This document shows positions 36,244 through 45,328 of a stretch of DNA of 64,000 bases, piece after piece. The notes beneath the pieces were generated by a model, which searched no databases, had not been told where the DNA came from, and saw only the letters and a program-made list of their open reading frames with translations. The translations under genes and the position numbers were made by a program. Every line of letters begins with the position of its first letter. Positions within the stretch are counted from its first letter, which is position 1. The stretch lies in the NCBI RefSeq assembly GCF_947492455.1, contig NZ_CANLNB010000004.1, positions 564,553 to 628,552 of the forward strand, read 5' to 3'. The DNA is from an uncultured Aliiroseovarius sp. (lineage in GTDB: Bacteria > Pseudomonadota > Alphaproteobacteria > Rhodobacterales > Rhodobacteraceae).

Positions 36244-37569
36244 TCAGCGCGGAGGCGCGCCGTCTTTAAGCCGGTAGCCCACGAAGGCCGCGTGTAGGTA
36301 GCTGCGTCTGATGGCTGGGAACGGGAAGCGGGGCAGGGGGCGTGTGTGCACGGGCAGCTTTGTAATGCGGCCAAGCGCCATGTCAGCGAGCCGTGCACCG
36401 GTCCATGTGCCCATCGCGACGCCGTTGCCGTGGAAGTTCAGGCCAGCCCAGGCGGTGGTGCTGTCACCGATCGGTCCGGCATAGGGCAGCAGGTCTTGCG
36501 AGAGGCTGATGAGGCCGGACCAGAAATGCGGGGTCTCGACATCGCGCCACGCAGGGAACATGGCGGCGAGATGTTGTTTCATCCGCGCGCGCATCGCAGC
36601 TTGGCCTTCGGCGCTGGCGCCGACATTGCCGCGCGCGCCGAACAGGAACCGCCCGTCAGGCAGCAGCCGGAAATAGTGCAGCAGGTTGCGGCTGTCATAG
36701 GCCATGAGGTCGGTGCTCCAGCCTTGTGCTGCGATCTCGTCTTGGGTGAGTTTGCAGGTCACGAGGATGTTGGACTGCACCGGCAGATAGCGCCCGGTCA
36801 GCCAGTCGGGCACGCCATCAGAGGAATAGCCATTGGTCGCGATGATGAGCTTTTTCGCGGTGATCCGGGCGGTGGGCGTGGTTAAGATGTGGTGGGTGGC
36901 CGTGTGCTCGATTTGGGTGACCGGGCTGTGGGCCGATAGGGTGGCCCCGGCGGTTTCAGCGGCGCGTGCCAAGCCGCTGATATAGCGCCCGGGATTGAGC
37001 GCGAAGCCCAAGGGCAGGATCAGCCCGCCGTGAAACGCGCCGTTCATGCCGCGGGATTTTAGGTCGGCTGCCGGGATCAGTTCGGCGGGGTGACCTAGGT
37101 TTGCCCATTCGGCTTGCTCGGCGCGCAGATCATTCATCGCACGGGGGGTGTGGGCCAAAAGGAGTTCGCCGTCCGAGTGGGTGTCGGCGTCGATCTTGTG
37201 ACGGTCGAGAAGATCAGCCACCAGCTCGACCGCGGCTTTCTGGGCCGAGAAATAAGCGCGCGTTGCATCATCGCCAAAGCGTTTTCGGATGCCGCTCAGC
37301 CCCAGTTTGTCACCGCCGATGGTGCAGAAGCCGCCATTGCGACCGGACGCGCCCCAGCCGGGGGTTTTTGCGTCGAGAACCAGCACCTCGGCTCCGGCTT
37401 CGGCAAGGTGAAGGGCCGCGGATAGTCCGGTGAATCCGCCGCCGACCACAGCGACTTCGACCCTGTGATCGCCTTCAAGCGCGGGCCAATCGCCCTCGGG
37501 GCGCGGCCAAATGCATTCTGCACGGGCGTCGTCAGAATAGGCGTAGTCCTCGTAGATGCGATGGGGCAT
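36244..37569 (-). CDS. puuB: FAD oxidoreductase, gamma-glutamylputrescine oxidase-like
   Basis: A DAO-family FAD enzyme of 441 residues. The dinucleotide-binding motif VVGGGFTGLSAALHLAE begins near residue 41, and the family turn GWGASGRNGGF follows. The C-terminal FAD contact is GLNFHGNGVAMGTWTGARLA. It resembles PuuB, which oxidises gamma-glutamylputrescine. It overlaps the puuA-like gene by one base (TGATG) and is last in the puuA-pot operon, which supports a polyamine role. A second member of the family is encoded at 45329 on the other strand. Confidence 0.85.
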   Translation of the reverse strand: MPHRIYEDYAYSDDARAECIWPRPEGDWPALEGDHRVEVAVVGGGFTGLSAALHLAEAGAEVLVLDAKTPGWGASGRNGGFCTIGGDKLGLSGIRKRFGDDATRAYFSAQKAAVELVADLLDRHKIDADTHSDGELLLAHTPRAMNDLRAEQAEWANLGHPAELIPAADLKSRGMNGAFHGGLILPLGFALNPGRYISGLARAAETAGATLSAHSPVTQIEHTATHHILTTPTARITAKKLIIATNGYSSDGVPDWLTGRYLPVQSNILVTCKLTQDEIAAQGWSTDLMAYDSRNLLHYFRLLPDGRFLFGARGNVGASAEGQAAMRARMKQHLAAMFPAWRDVETPHFWSGLISLSQDLLPYAGPIGDSTTAWAGLNFHGNGVAMGTWTGARLADMALGRITKLPVHTRPLPRFPFPAIRRSYLHAAFVGYRLKDGAPPR

Positions 37570-38915
37570 CAGAGACGACCAAGATAGGTGCGATACTCCA
37601 CATGGGTGATTTCATGGGTGAGCTGCGCGATCTCGTCCCGGCGCATGGCGGCATAGACATCGACATAGCGCTGGCCGAAGATCTCGACTGCCACGTCCGA
37701 GGCGGCGAACCGCTCGACCGTTTGGAACCAGTCTGCTGATAGCCGTTCAGCGGGTTCCGCGCCCGCATCATCCAGCGGCAATGGCAGGGCGGGTTTGGTG
37801 TTCAGCCCGTGAAGCATGCCGCCAAGGATCGCGGTGATCGCCAGATAGGGATTTACGTCAGCGCCAGCGATACGGTGCTCCAGACGGGCGGCTGGGCCTT
37901 TGGTTTCGGGCAGACGTACACCGGCGGCGCGGTTGTCGAAGCCCCAATCCGGGGCCGAGGGCGCGAAGCTCATCGGTTTGAAGCGGCGGTAGGAGTTCAG
38001 GTGTGGGGCGAAAATGGCCTGCAGATCCCGCATCGTGTCGAGCGCCCCGCCAACCGCGTGTTTCAGTGCCTCGGACGGTCCGTCCGTGCCGTCATCGAAC
38101 ACGTTTTTGCCGTCGCGATCCACGACCGAGGCGTGCACATGCATCCCGTTGCCGGGGAAGTCGGCATAGGGCTTGGCCATGAACGTGGCCTCCATCCCGT
38201 GCGCGCGGGCGACACCACGGACCAGCCGTTTGAACAGCAGCGCCGTGTCTGCCGCCCACATCACGTCATCGGTGTGGTGGAAGTTGATCTCGAACTGGCC
38301 GGGGCCGTATTCGGCGATCAGCGTGTCTGTGGCCAACCCCTGCAACTCGGACGCTTTCAGGATGTCATCCAGAATGTCTTGCGTGCGCTCCAGTACCTCA
38401 AGGTCATAGTTCTGCGCATCCGGGCTGCGATCCGGCGGGGTTGGGGCCGCGTCTTGTTCGGCGCGGGGTTTGAACAGGTAGAACTCAAGTTCAGTCGCCA
38501 GCACCGGGTGCAGACCCGCCGCGTGCAGACGATCCACCATACGCACCAGTTGCTGGCGCGAGGACAGCTCCGAAATCTCACCGGTGTCCGGGTCAATCAT
38601 CTCGACCTGTACCTGCGCCACGTTGCCCTTGGCCCACGGAACCGGCTTCAGAGACCCCGGAACCGGCACGATGCGACCGTCGGGATCTCCGACAACGATG
38701 CCCAGACCGGTGGCCTCGACCTCTTCGCCCATGATGTTGGGCGCGTAGGTCGACAGGGGCAGACGCACGCCGCCCTCGGTCAGTTTCTTTTCGTCGTCAC
38801 CCGGCAGCCATTTGCCCCGCAAAACCGCATTGGCGTCACACAGCATCAGCTCGACCCGGTCGGGACGTCCATGGGTTTTGCAATAGGTTGCGTATTCTTC
38901 CAGAAAGTCGCTCAT
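37569..38915 (-). CDS. puuA: Glutamine synthetase-like gamma-glutamylpolyamine synthetase
   Basis: A 448-residue glutamine-synthetase-fold ligase. In this context it probably attaches glutamate to putrescine or another polyamine, the first step of the gamma-glutamylated (Puu) pathway. Active-site features include ELEFYLFKPR, EYGPGQFEINFHHTDD, GNGMHVHASVVD, the NSYRRF segment and RLEHRIAGADVNPYLA. The glutamine synthetase adenylylation-site tail is absent, which favours PuuA over GlnA. It overlaps both neighbours, the permease upstream and the oxidase downstream. Confidence 0.9.
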   Translation of the reverse strand: MSDFLEEYATYCKTHGRPDRVELMLCDANAVLRGKWLPGDDEKKLTEGGVRLPLSTYAPNIMGEEVEATGLGIVVGDPDGRIVPVPGSLKPVPWAKGNVAQVQVEMIDPDTGEISELSSRQQLVRMVDRLHAAGLHPVLATELEFYLFKPRAEQDAAPTPPDRSPDAQNYDLEVLERTQDILDDILKASELQGLATDTLIAEYGPGQFEINFHHTDDVMWAADTALLFKRLVRGVARAHGMEATFMAKPYADFPGNGMHVHASVVDRDGKNVFDDGTDGPSEALKHAVGGALDTMRDLQAIFAPHLNSYRRFKPMSFAPSAPDWGFDNRAAGVRLPETKGPAARLEHRIAGADVNPYLAITAILGGMLHGLNTKPALPLPLDDAGAEPAERLSADWFQTVERFAASDVAVEIFGQRYVDVYAAMRRDEIAQLTHEITHVEYRTYLGRL

Positions 38916-39724
38916 CAGATGGCCTCTTGTTCGTCCTTCGCGCGTTTTGCGATGGCGCGTTTTGAGGTTAGGGATGCCCCAATCACGCCGACCGCCACAA
39001 GGGTAATCATGATCGTGGACAATGCGTTGATCTCGGGGCTGACGCCCAGACGGACCGCCGAGAAGATCTTGATCGGCAGCGTGGTCGAGCTTGGGCCCGA
39101 GGTGAAGCTGGCGATCACAAGGTCATCCAGCGACAGGGTGAAGGCCAACAGCCAGCCCGAGATCACGGCAGGCGCGATGATCGGCAGGGTGACAAGGCGG
39201 AAGGCCTCGAACCCGGTACAGCCAAGGTCCAACGCGGCCTCTTCCAGCGACTGGTCAAAGGTCACAAGGCGCGACGACACCACGACCGAGACGTAACACA
39301 TCGAAAATGTCGTGTGCGCCAAGACGATGGTCAGCACGCCGCGGTCCAAGCCGATGGCGATGAACAGCAGTAGCAGAGACAGACCGGTGATCACTTCGGG
39401 CATCACCAGCGGTGCGTAGATCATGCCGGAAAACAGGGTGCGTCCACGGAAACGGCCTGCGCGGACCATGACATAGGCGGCCATGGTGCCCAGAACGGTT
39501 GCCGCGGTCGAGGACATCACCGCCACTTTCAGCGTGACCCATGCGGCATCAAGGAAGGCTTCGTTCCGGAACAGCTCGCCATACCATTTGGTCGAGAAGC
39601 CCGCCCACACGGTCACCAGTTTGCCGCCGTTGAACGAATAGACGATCAGGATCAGCATCGGGATGTAAAGGAAGGCAAACCCGAGGGTTAGCGATACGGT
39701 ATTGAACCAGCTTAGACGTCTCAT
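38915..39724 (-). CDS. potI: Polyamine ABC transporter permease (PotI type)
   Basis: A 269-residue inner-membrane permease with six predicted helices. The EAA loop that contacts the ATPase is SLEEAALDLGCTGFEAFRLV. With PotH it forms the channel for polyamine import. It overlaps PotH by four bases and touches puuA by one base at the other end. Named by order and similarity to PotI of the putrescine system. Confidence 0.9.
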   Translation of the reverse strand: MRRLSWFNTVSLTLGFAFLYIPMLILIVYSFNGGKLVTVWAGFSTKWYGELFRNEAFLDAAWVTLKVAVMSSTAATVLGTMAAYVMVRAGRFRGRTLFSGMIYAPLVMPEVITGLSLLLLFIAIGLDRGVLTIVLAHTTFSMCYVSVVVSSRLVTFDQSLEEAALDLGCTGFEAFRLVTLPIIAPAVISGWLLAFTLSLDDLVIASFTSGPSSTTLPIKIFSAVRLGVSPEINALSTIMITLVAVGVIGASLTSKRAIAKRAKDEQEAI

Positions 39725-40611
39725 TTGCCGGCCTCCCTTTGTTTTTCCTCGTTGCGCTGGAACAGCACGATGGGGATGATCAGGATCAGCAGAAGCACGA
39801 TGGCCACAGCCGAGGCGACCGGCCAGTCACGGTTCGAGAAGAACTCTTCCCACAGAACCTTACCGATCATCAGCGTCTTCGATCCGCCCAATAGCGACGG
39901 GATAACGAATTCGCCCATTGCAGGGATGAAGACCAAGAAACTGCCAGCAATGATGCCTTGCTTTGCCAACGGCAATGTGACCAGCCAGAACGCAGTCATG
40001 CGCGAGCAGCCAAGGTCTTCGGCGGCCTCCAGCAGGCTTTCGTCCAGACGCTCCAGCGCCGAGTAGATCGGCAGCACCATAAAGGGCAGATATGTATAGA
40101 CGATGCCGATATAGACGGCGGTGTTGGTGTTCAGAATGGTCAGAGGTTCGCCAATGATGCCGATGCTCATCAAAAGTTGGTTCAGAAGACCTTCCTGACT
40201 CAGGATCGCTTTCCACGCGTAGACGCGGATCAGGAACGAGGTCCAGAAGGGCAGAATGATCATCATCATCAGGGTGGGGCGCCATTCATCCGGCGCACGG
40301 CTCATCCCATAGGCGATGGGGAAGCCCACCAGCAACGCAAGGATCGTCGACATCGTCGCGATTTTTAGGCTGGACAGATAGGCTTTCCAATAGAGGTCGT
40401 CTTGGGTGAGCCACGTGAAGTTCTCCATGTCCAGTTCTGACAGCCATGCCGTGAACCCGGCCCAGCCTTCGGACATGTCCAACGTGGGCGTGTAGGGCGG
40501 GATGGCCAGTGCCGTGTCCGACAGGCTGATTTTCAGCACGATCAGGAACGGCACCAGAAACAGGGCTAGAAGCCACAGATAGGGGACAGAAATCAGGCCA
40601 AAGCGTTTCAT
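39721..40611 (-). CDS. potH: Polyamine ABC transporter permease (PotH type)
   Basis: A 296-residue permease with six hydrophobic helices and a large first periplasmic loop (residues about 40-65, TPTLDMSEGWAGFTAWLSE). The EAA motif is DESLLEAAEDLGCSRMTAFW. It pairs with PotI. The gene overlaps potG upstream and potI downstream by four bases each, so the four transport genes are coupled. Confidence 0.9.
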   Translation of the reverse strand: MKRFGLISVPYLWLLALFLVPFLIVLKISLSDTALAIPPYTPTLDMSEGWAGFTAWLSELDMENFTWLTQDDLYWKAYLSSLKIATMSTILALLVGFPIAYGMSRAPDEWRPTLMMMIILPFWTSFLIRVYAWKAILSQEGLLNQLLMSIGIIGEPLTILNTNTAVYIGIVYTYLPFMVLPIYSALERLDESLLEAAEDLGCSRMTAFWLVTLPLAKQGIIAGSFLVFIPAMGEFVIPSLLGGSKTLMIGKVLWEEFFSNRDWPVASAVAIVLLLILIIPIVLFQRNEEKQREAGK

Positions 40612-41756
40612 GATGTCAGCACCACACCAGCGGTGTCGGTGAAGCTAAGCCACACGTCCTGATCCCACGTGATCGCGCGGCGGCGAATGCGGCGGGTGTT
40701 GGCGGCCTGCGCCTTGATCAACTGCCCGGTGGGCGTCTGGATCACATAAGTCGACATGTTGCCCAGATAGGCGATGTCATGCACTTTGCCGTGGATGATG
40801 TTGGTCATGTCGGCGGGGCGTTCGGTCGCGATGTTCACCTTCTCGGGACGGATCGCCAGCGTGGCGCGGGTGCCTGCGGGAATTGCGTCATGAGCGATGC
40901 CGATCAGATCCTGTTGACCCTCGGCCCAGCTGATCGTCGCGTGGTCATCGCCCGAGGTGGTGACATTCCCTTCGATCAGGTTCACGTCACCGATGAAGTC
41001 AGCCACATAGACGGATCCGGGCTCTTCATAAATCTTCGCAGGCGTATCGACCTGAATGATCTTGCCGTGGTCCATGACTGCGATGCGGCTGGCAACCGTC
41101 ATGGCTTCTTCCTGATCGTGGGTCACGATCACGAAAGTTGTGCCGGTCTGTTCCTGAATGTCCATCAGTTCGAACTGCGTGTCCTGACGCAGCTTTTTAT
41201 CCAGCGCGCCCAGCGGTTCGTCCAGCAGCAAAAGCTTCGGCGCCTTCGCCAAGGATCGGGCCAGCGCCACACGCTGTCGCTGCCCACCCGAGATCTGGTG
41301 CGGCTTGCGGCTTGCAAACTTGCCCAGCTGCACAAGGTTCAGCATCTCGTCCACTCGGGCGGCGATCTGATCTTTCGGCATCTTGTCGCGTTTTAGGCCA
41401 AAGGCGATGTTTTCGGCGACCGACAGATGCGGGAACAGCGCATAGCTTTGGAACATCATGTTCACCGCGCGCTTGTTCGGCGGGATTGGAGCCACGTCTT
41501 GACCGTCGATCAGAATGGTGCCCTCGGTCTGGGTTTCAAACCCACCCAGCATCCGCATCATCGTCGTCTTGCCGCAGCCTGACGGGCCCAGCAGCGCAAA
41601 GAACTCGCGCTCGTAAATATCAATGGTCAGGTTGTCGATCGCGGTGAAGTCACCAAAGCGCTTGGTGACGTTCTGGAAGCGGATCAACGGGGTGGCCTGG
41701 GCATCTTCCCAGGGGGCAAACTCGGCAGGGGCCGTGGCAAGAGCGGCGTCGGACAT
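40608..41756 (-). CDS. potG: Polyamine ABC transporter ATP-binding protein (PotG type)
   Basis: A 382-residue ATPase energising the importer. Walker A is GPSGCGKTT, the signature ISGGQRQRVALARSL, and Walker B LLLLDEPLGALD with the switch histidine in VIVTHDQEEAM. A C-terminal TOBE region follows from about residue 285. It lies 69 bases downstream of potF, with an intercistronic hairpin between them, and overlaps potH by four bases. Confidence 0.93.
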   Translation of the reverse strand: MSDAALATAPAEFAPWEDAQATPLIRFQNVTKRFGDFTAIDNLTIDIYEREFFALLGPSGCGKTTMMRMLGGFETQTEGTILIDGQDVAPIPPNKRAVNMMFQSYALFPHLSVAENIAFGLKRDKMPKDQIAARVDEMLNLVQLGKFASRKPHQISGGQRQRVALARSLAKAPKLLLLDEPLGALDKKLRQDTQFELMDIQEQTGTTFVIVTHDQEEAMTVASRIAVMDHGKIIQVDTPAKIYEEPGSVYVADFIGDVNLIEGNVTTSGDDHATISWAEGQQDLIGIAHDAIPAGTRATLAIRPEKVNIATERPADMTNIIHGKVHDIAYLGNMSTYVIQTPTGQLIKAQAANTRRIRRRAITWDQDVWLSFTDTAGVVLTS

Positions 41757-41780
41757 GATGAACCTCGGGGGATTAAAGGT

Positions 41781-41813
41781 GCTCCCCCTGACTGCGATGA
41801 GACCAGGGGGAGC
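41781..41813 (-). terminator. Hairpin between potF and potG
   Basis: A perfect 10-bp stem gctccccctg/cagggggagc with a 13-base loop lies in the 69-base gap after potF. No long T-run follows on the minus strand, so it is more likely a partial terminator or a 3'-end stabiliser that raises the amount of binding protein over the permease genes. Confidence 0.7.
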
Positions 41814-41825
41814 GGGAGAGTGGGC

Positions 41826-42911
41826 TTAGGTGCCCGACTTGATTTTGGTCCACAGACGCGTCACGACGCGCTGGACTTTCGCCGGATAAGGCGTGGTGGT
41901 ATAAAGCGTACCCAGCGCTTCCTCGGTCGGATAGATCGCCGGATCACCGATCACGTCCTCTTCCAGATGTGCTTGTGATGCTTCGTTGCCGTTGGCGTAG
42001 TAAACATAGTTCGACGCCGCCGCCATGTTGTGCTCGTCCATGATGAAGTTCAGGAACGTGTGCGCAGCTTCCGGGTTCGGAGCATCCGCCGGGATTGCCA
42101 TTTGGTCGAACCACATCAGCGAGCCCTCTTTGAAGGCGTTATACGCGATCTCGACACCATTATCAGCTTCTGCTGCGCGGTCACGCGCCTGCAGAACGTC
42201 GCCCGACCAGCCGACAGCTACACAGATGTCGCCGTTTGCCAGTGCGTTGATGTATTCCGAGCTGTGGAATTTCTGCACATAGGGGGCAATTGCGGTCAGG
42301 ATCGGCTCGGCCTTGGCGATCACCTCGGGGTCGTGGCTGTCAGGATTTTCGCCCAGATAGGCCAGCGCGGCCGGTATGATTTCCGAAGGGGCGTCCAGAA
42401 TGTGCACGCCGCACGCAGCCAGTTTTTCCATGTTGGCCGGATCCATGATTAGCGCAAGGCTGTCGATCGGAGCGTCTTCGCCCAGCACTTCTTTGACCTT
42501 GCCGACGTTTACGCCAGCGCCGGTGGTGCCCCACATGTAGTTGATCGAATACGCGTTGCCCGGGTCATAGGCGGCGGTGCGCTCGGCAATTACGTCCCAC
42601 ATGTTGCCGTGGTTGGACAGCTTCGACAGGTCCAGCGGCTGGAATGCACCTGCAACGATCTGGCGCTGCAGGAAGGTGCCCGAAGGAACCACAACGTCAT
42701 AGCCCGACCCACCGGCCAGCATTTTGGTTTCCAGAACCTCGTTCGAGTCGAACACGTCATAGATCAGGTCGATCCCGGTCTCTTCCTCGAATTTTGTCAG
42801 CAGTTCTTCGTCGATATAGTCCGACCAGTTATAGACGCGCACTTCTTCCGCAGTGGCGGCGGTTGCCCCCATCACAAAGGCTGCGCTCATCAGTAGCCAA
42901 GATTTCTTCAT
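41826..42911 (-). CDS. potF: Polyamine-binding periplasmic protein (PotF type)
   Basis: A 361-residue solute-binding protein delivering putrescine or spermidine to PotHI. A signal peptide covers about residues 1-21 (MKKSWLLMSAAFVMG through ATA). The mature start, EEVRVYNWSDYIDEELL, is the classic PotF/PotD opening, and the CVAVGWSGDVLQARDRA and LMWFDQMAIP segments line the polyamine cleft. The start follows AGGGAG. It is the first gene of potF-potG-potH-potI-puuA-puuB and diverges from the GntR regulator. Confidence 0.92.
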   Translation of the reverse strand: MKKSWLLMSAAFVMGATAATAEEVRVYNWSDYIDEELLTKFEEETGIDLIYDVFDSNEVLETKMLAGGSGYDVVVPSGTFLQRQIVAGAFQPLDLSKLSNHGNMWDVIAERTAAYDPGNAYSINYMWGTTGAGVNVGKVKEVLGEDAPIDSLALIMDPANMEKLAACGVHILDAPSEIIPAALAYLGENPDSHDPEVIAKAEPILTAIAPYVQKFHSSEYINALANGDICVAVGWSGDVLQARDRAAEADNGVEIAYNAFKEGSLMWFDQMAIPADAPNPEAAHTFLNFIMDEHNMAAASNYVYYANGNEASQAHLEEDVIGDPAIYPTEEALGTLYTTTPYPAKVQRVVTRLWTKIKSGT

Positions 42912-42952
42912 ACACTCTCTCCCTGTTTGGGGCATGACGCCCGTTTGCGACA

Positions 42953-42996
42953 TTTGATCAAAAAAATGCGATTCACGCAATATGGTAAAATTGCGT
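42953..42996. promoter_or_regulatory. Candidate operator between potF and the GntR gene
   Basis: A perfect 7-bp inverted repeat acgcaat/attgcgt with an eight-base spacer spans 42975-42996. A tttgatca motif lies at 42953-42960; the same motif recurs twice upstream of the aminotransferase gene. Position between divergent genes makes both good candidates for regulator binding. Confidence 0.55.
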
Positions 42997-43072
42997 AAGT
43001 CATAGTAGGTTGCTTTCAAAGGTTATCTTCGCAGCCAGAATAGGCAAAAAATTACTAACAACGGGGGCAAAC

Positions 43073-43726
43073 TTGTCTGAACACCAAGCCAAACTGCCAG
43101 ATCATCAGCGTGTTTACCGTAAATTGCGGGAAATGATTCTGTTTGGGGAACTGGCACCAGGCCAGCCCGTGACCATTCAGGGCTTGGTCTCGACATTGGA
43201 TGTGGGCATGACCCCAGTACGCGAGGCGATCCGCAGGTTGACCTCGGAAGGGGCGTTGGAGTTCAAGGGAAACCGCCGTGTTTCGGTGCCGCAGCCCGAC
43301 ATGTCGCAGTGGAACGACATCGCCTATGCACGTCTGTCAGTCGAACCCGAACTGGCGCGAAAAGCCACAGAAAACATTGGTGAAGAAGAGCTTGCGCGGC
43401 TGACGTCTTATGATGATCAGTTGAATGCGGCCATCGATAAAGGTGATGTACGCGGGTATCTGGAACACAACTATCGCTTCCATGCCTACCTCTATGATCT
43501 TGCCGGATCCGAGGTCCTGTCCTCCATCGCCAACATGCTGTGGCTTCGCGCTGGCCCTTCGTTGCGGGTGGTGCTCGGTCGCTATGGCACGGCGAACCTT
43601 CCCGACAAACATGCAGAAGCCATGGCCGCCATGCGCGCGGGTGACGGTGAGGGGGTCGCCGCGGCTATTCGCGGAGACATCGAGCAGGGAATCGCTCAGG
43701 TCCGCGAGACGCTTTTGTCGGCCTGA
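43073..43726 (+). CDS. GntR-family (FCD/FadR-type) regulator of the polyamine cluster
   Basis: A 217-residue regulator. The winged helix is at about residues 10-75 (RVYRKLREMILFGELAPGQP, with VGMTPVREAIRRLTSEGAL as recognition helix region). The C-terminal all-helical FCD domain (ligand and metal binding) contains the HNYRFHAYLYDLAGS segment. No ATG gives a sensible N-terminus; a TTG six bases after GGGGG was chosen. It sits between leftward pot-puu genes and rightward aminotransferase/oxidase genes, so it likely controls both in response to a polyamine or product. Confidence 0.82.
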   Translation: MSEHQAKLPDHQRVYRKLREMILFGELAPGQPVTIQGLVSTLDVGMTPVREAIRRLTSEGALEFKGNRRVSVPQPDMSQWNDIAYARLSVEPELARKATENIGEEELARLTSYDDQLNAAIDKGDVRGYLEHNYRFHAYLYDLAGSEVLSSIANMLWLRAGPSLRVVLGRYGTANLPDKHAEAMAAMRAGDGEGVAAAIRGDIEQGIAQVRETLLSA

Positions 43727-43727
43727 A

Positions 43728-43773
43728 TTTGATCAGATCGCAGGTCATGCGTTGACAGCTTAATTTTTGATCA
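43728..43773 (+). promoter_or_regulatory. Two TTTGATCA motifs upstream of the aminotransferase gene
   Basis: Copies of tttgatca lie at 43728-43735 and 43766-43773, about 38 bases apart, in the gap before the aminotransferase gene. A third copy is upstream of potF. They may be half-sites or full sites for the GntR regulator; this is an inference. Confidence 0.5.
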
Positions 43774-43864
43774 TATTGTGAACTCAGCTTTTGGCGCGTT
43801 CCAAAGGGTGGGTGATTCTCCTGTCCTTGGGCGCGACCCGACCACGTTTTCTAGGAGATCCAGG

Positions 43865-45259
43865 ATGAACAAGATCACCAACCATCTGCCCACCGCCGAG
43901 CTTCAGGCCATCGACGCGGCCCACCACATGCACCCCTTCACCAATGACGGTGAGTTGGGCCAGAAAGGCGCGCGGGTCATCACCTCGGCCAAGGGCGTGT
44001 TTCTGAAAGACAGCGAAGGCGAAGAGATTTTGGACGGCATGGCCGGCCTGTGGTGCGTGAACATCGGCTATGGCAATGAAAGCATTGCCGAGGTCGCCGC
44101 CCGCCAGATGCGCGAGCTGCCCTATTACAACACGTTCTTCCAGACCACCCACGTGCCCGCCATTGCGCTGGCCCAGAAGCTGGCCGAACTGGCACCGGGC
44201 GATCTGAACCACGTGTTCTATGCCAATGGCGGCTCGGACGCGAATGACACCAATATCCGCATGGTCCGCACCTATTGGGCCGAAAAAGGTCAGCCCGAGC
44301 GTGACGTGATCATCTCGCGCTGGAATGCCTATCACGGGTCGACCATCGGCGGCACCTCGCTGGGCGGCATGAAGGGCATGCACGGTCAGGGCAGCCTGCC
44401 GATCCCCGGCATCGAGTTCATCGAGCAGCCCAACTGGTACGCCGAAGGCGGCGACATGACGCCGGAAGAATTCGGTCTGGCGCGCGCACAAGAGCTGGAA
44501 GCCAAAATCAAAGAGGTCGGCGCAGACAAGGTTGCGGCCTTCATTGGCGAACCGATCCAAGGTGCTGGTGGCGTGATCGTCGCCCCCGACACCTACTGGC
44601 CGGAAATCCAGCGGATTTGCCAGAAATACGACATCCTGCTGATCGTGGACGAGGTCATCACCGGCTTTGGTCGCACCGGCAACTGGTTCGGCAGCCAGAC
44701 CTATGACCTGAAACCGGATATCATGACGGTCGCAAAGGGTCTCAGCTCGGGCTATGCGCCGATCGGGGCGTCGCTGGTGTCGGATAAGGTCGCTGAAGTG
44801 CTGGCAGGCACCGAGTTCAACCACGGCTACACCTATTCCGGCCACCCGGTGGCCTGTGCGGTCGCACTGGAGAACCTGCGCATCATGGAAGAGGAAGGCA
44901 TCGTTGACCACGTGCGCGACGTCGCCGCCCCTTATCTGGCCGAGAAATGGCACGAACTGGCGGACCACCCGATGGTGGGCGAAACCAAGATCGTCGGCCT
45001 GATGGCCTCGCTGGCGCTGACGCCTGACAAAGAGGCACGCGCGCCCTTTGCTTCGGACGCTGGCACTGTTGGCCTGATCACCCGCGAGCGCTGCTTCGCC
45101 AACAACCTGATCATGCGCCACGTCGGTGACCGCATGGTGATCGCCCCCCCGCTGGTCATCACCACGGACGAGATCGATACGCTGATCACCCGCGCCCGCA
45201 AAGCGTTGGGCGAAGCCTATGAGATCGTGAAAGAAAAAGGCCTTCTGGTCGCTGGGTAA
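43865..45259 (+). CDS. Class III aminotransferase, putrescine-type
   Basis: A PLP-dependent omega-aminotransferase of 464 residues. The PLP-lysine is in MTVAKGLSSGYAPIGAS, and the aspartate that binds the cofactor ring is in LLIVDEVITGFGRTG. The N-terminal helix and GNWFGSQ resemble SpuC-like putrescine:pyruvate aminotransferases, but taurine, beta-alanine and GABA aminotransferases are close. The polyamine context favours putrescine or cadaverine. The start follows AGGAG by seven bases. It is 138 bases from the GntR gene and 69 bases before a second PuuB-like gene. Confidence 0.85.
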   Translation: MNKITNHLPTAELQAIDAAHHMHPFTNDGELGQKGARVITSAKGVFLKDSEGEEILDGMAGLWCVNIGYGNESIAEVAARQMRELPYYNTFFQTTHVPAIALAQKLAELAPGDLNHVFYANGGSDANDTNIRMVRTYWAEKGQPERDVIISRWNAYHGSTIGGTSLGGMKGMHGQGSLPIPGIEFIEQPNWYAEGGDMTPEEFGLARAQELEAKIKEVGADKVAAFIGEPIQGAGGVIVAPDTYWPEIQRICQKYDILLIVDEVITGFGRTGNWFGSQTYDLKPDIMTVAKGLSSGYAPIGASLVSDKVAEVLAGTEFNHGYTYSGHPVACAVALENLRIMEEEGIVDHVRDVAAPYLAEKWHELADHPMVGETKIVGLMASLALTPDKEARAPFASDAGTVGLITRERCFANNLIMRHVGDRMVIAPPLVITTDEIDTLITRARKALGEAYEIVKEKGLLVAG

Positions 45260-45328
45260 CCCAGTTTCAGGGGCGGGTCACAGGCTCGCCCTATTCGATA
45301 TCCCATACCTGTAAGATCCGAGGGTTCC

